Below, piece after piece: positions 62,926 through 64,000 of a DNA stretch of 64,000 bases. Origin of the DNA: Rosellinia necatrix (Eukaryota > Ascomycota > Sordariomycetes > Xylariales > Xylariaceae); the NCBI GenBank assembly GCA_021209875.1, contig JAGYVD010000005.1:3510001-3574000 (forward strand), given 5' to 3'. The position numbers and the translations under genes are program-made. The notes beneath the pieces were generated by a model that worked only from the letters and a program-made list of their open reading frames with translations, was not told where the DNA came from and ran no database searches. Position 1 is the stretch's first letter. Every line of letters begins with the position of its first letter.

Positions 62926-63316
62926 CGCGGGTGGGTAACGCATCCAGAGTGGTCCCTCTGGGAATTAATTACCTAGCCCCAAATGACCAATGAGTGGCCC
63001 CGCTGCCAATGAAGCTACGAATCATCACACCCAAACAATCCCAACTCCAGAAAACCAAGTGAGGCAGTACCTACCTACCTACCTCTCGCTAGGTAGGTCG
63101 CTGCATGTGTGTCATCTCTCGACGCCGCATACCCAGACATCGAGCAGAGAGAGAGAGAACTTCTGGTCGAATAACGAGCAAGTCTTTCGCCAGGTACAAT
63201 ACCACCGCTCCGCTTTTTAGGTACAGCAAACCGCCTACAGTCAACCACCTATACTAATAGGTACCTAACTAGGTAACTACCTATCTCTACCTACCTATAG
63301 ATCTACCTAATGCATT

Positions 63317-63380
63317 CACGCATCCACGAATCCACGCATCCACGCACCCACGCACCCACGCATCCATGCATCCACATATC
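63317..63380. repeat. 8-bp tandem array, consensus CACGCATC, 8 copies
   Basis: Eight contiguous octamers, mostly CACGCATC or CACGCACC with single changes. Purely intergenic. It is the second octamer array in the window (the other is at 49701). Confidence 0.88.
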
Positions 63381-64000
63381 TCCTTACTGATTCTCTATCA
63401 TCTCATGTTAGGGGCAATCGTCTAGGTTAGTCTATAACTAACCCCGTCTCAGATAGAAATACGCGCGCATACATCGGAATCAGAGTTAGGTAGGTACTAC
63501 AAGACACCATCACCTCCACCACAACCGTCTCTACCACAACCACCACCGCCACAGTGGTGTAAGACGCCAGGCAAAAAAAAAAAAAAGGCACATGCATGTC
63601 ACCGTCACCATTCCCCGTCACCGCCACCGTCGGCACAAGAGGGACTTTGTTGGTACCTAAAGCCTTAGGTAGAATCTTAGGTATCTACTACAGTATGTAA
63701 TATTGAGCCCGGTCATGTATATATATATATTTGGATATTTGGATAGGTATCACCAATTGGGACTTGTAGCGTGCGCTAAAGTCCACCAAAGCCCACCTTG
63801 CCAGAGTCCCATAATTTGCCCCTCTTTCACCTGTTGGAATCGAATCGCACGGGCTGGTCAGATACGCCTGTCGACCTCACACTCGCAGCCTCCACCTGTT
63901 AGGTACAAGCGCTGTGAATACTGCCTTGGCTTCCGTCCCCGTAGCGCAACAACAGTCTGGTCTGGGAAGCCTGTAGACGTGACGATACGTCGGACATGAA

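Larger units (their letters stand above)
61996..64000. other. Intergenic region at right end, no gene
   Basis: The last 2 kb holds the orphan gene's promoter and then repeat-rich DNA: a 12-G run at 62400..62411, an A-run at 62745..62756, TAGG clusters at 62840..62925 and 63070..63310, the CACGCATC array, and a TA run near 63718..63730. No open frame is convincing. Confidence 0.6.

Overview
This window reads as nuclear DNA of a filamentous ascomycete, most likely a Sordariomycete (inferred; no species is assigned). The reasons are: short 50-270 bp GT..AG introns in every gene, several of them in the middle of conserved motifs; fungal proteins such as plasma-membrane H+-ATPase, Yhm2, Nic96, a Seb1/Nrd1-type factor and a bZIP-DUF3425 regulator; wide gene spacing; and intergenic DNA full of short TAGG/CCTA arrays. 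Thirteen protein genes can be assembled by hand. In all of them the exon phases add up to an open frame. The first gene runs off the left edge. No tRNA, rRNA, CRISPR array, transposase or reverse transcriptase was recognised.

Layout, left to right: EMC7 C-terminally cut by the window edge (minus), with a 131-bp GAA/TTC array just upstream; O-acetylhomoserine sulfhydrylase (minus); a four-helix MARVEL-type membrane protein (minus); a 3.2-kb intergenic stretch; a long-chain acyl-CoA ligase ending in PRL (plus); an AT-rich block at 12.1-12.86 kb that abuts the start of a 1285-residue WD40 protein (plus); a CID+RRM RNA 3'-end processing factor (minus); mitochondrial citrate synthase and, 1.45 kb downstream on the same strand, the citrate/oxoglutarate carrier Yhm2; a 12.2-kb interval with no supportable gene; plasma-membrane H+-ATPase PMA1 (plus); a DCAF4-like WD40 protein (plus); then four minus-strand genes: bZIP-DUF3425 regulator, nucleoporin Nic96, FGGY-family (D-ribulokinase-like) kinase and an unrecognised 774-residue protein. 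The last 2 kb is repeat-rich intergenic DNA.

Most of the set is housekeeping: sulfur assimilation, fatty-acid activation, TCA/citrate export, proton pumping, nuclear pore, ER insertase and RNA termination. It is not a secondary-metabolite cluster or a defence island. Two juxtapositions deserve notice. Citrate synthase sits beside the carrier that exports its product. Two WD40 proteins carry DWD/WDxR-like motifs expected of DDB1-CUL4 substrate receptors, and one of them lies against AT-rich DNA. I found no convincing evidence for an undescribed multi-gene system. The least explained items are the 774-residue orphan protein, the long WD40 protein, and the 12-kb gene-poor interval before PMA1.
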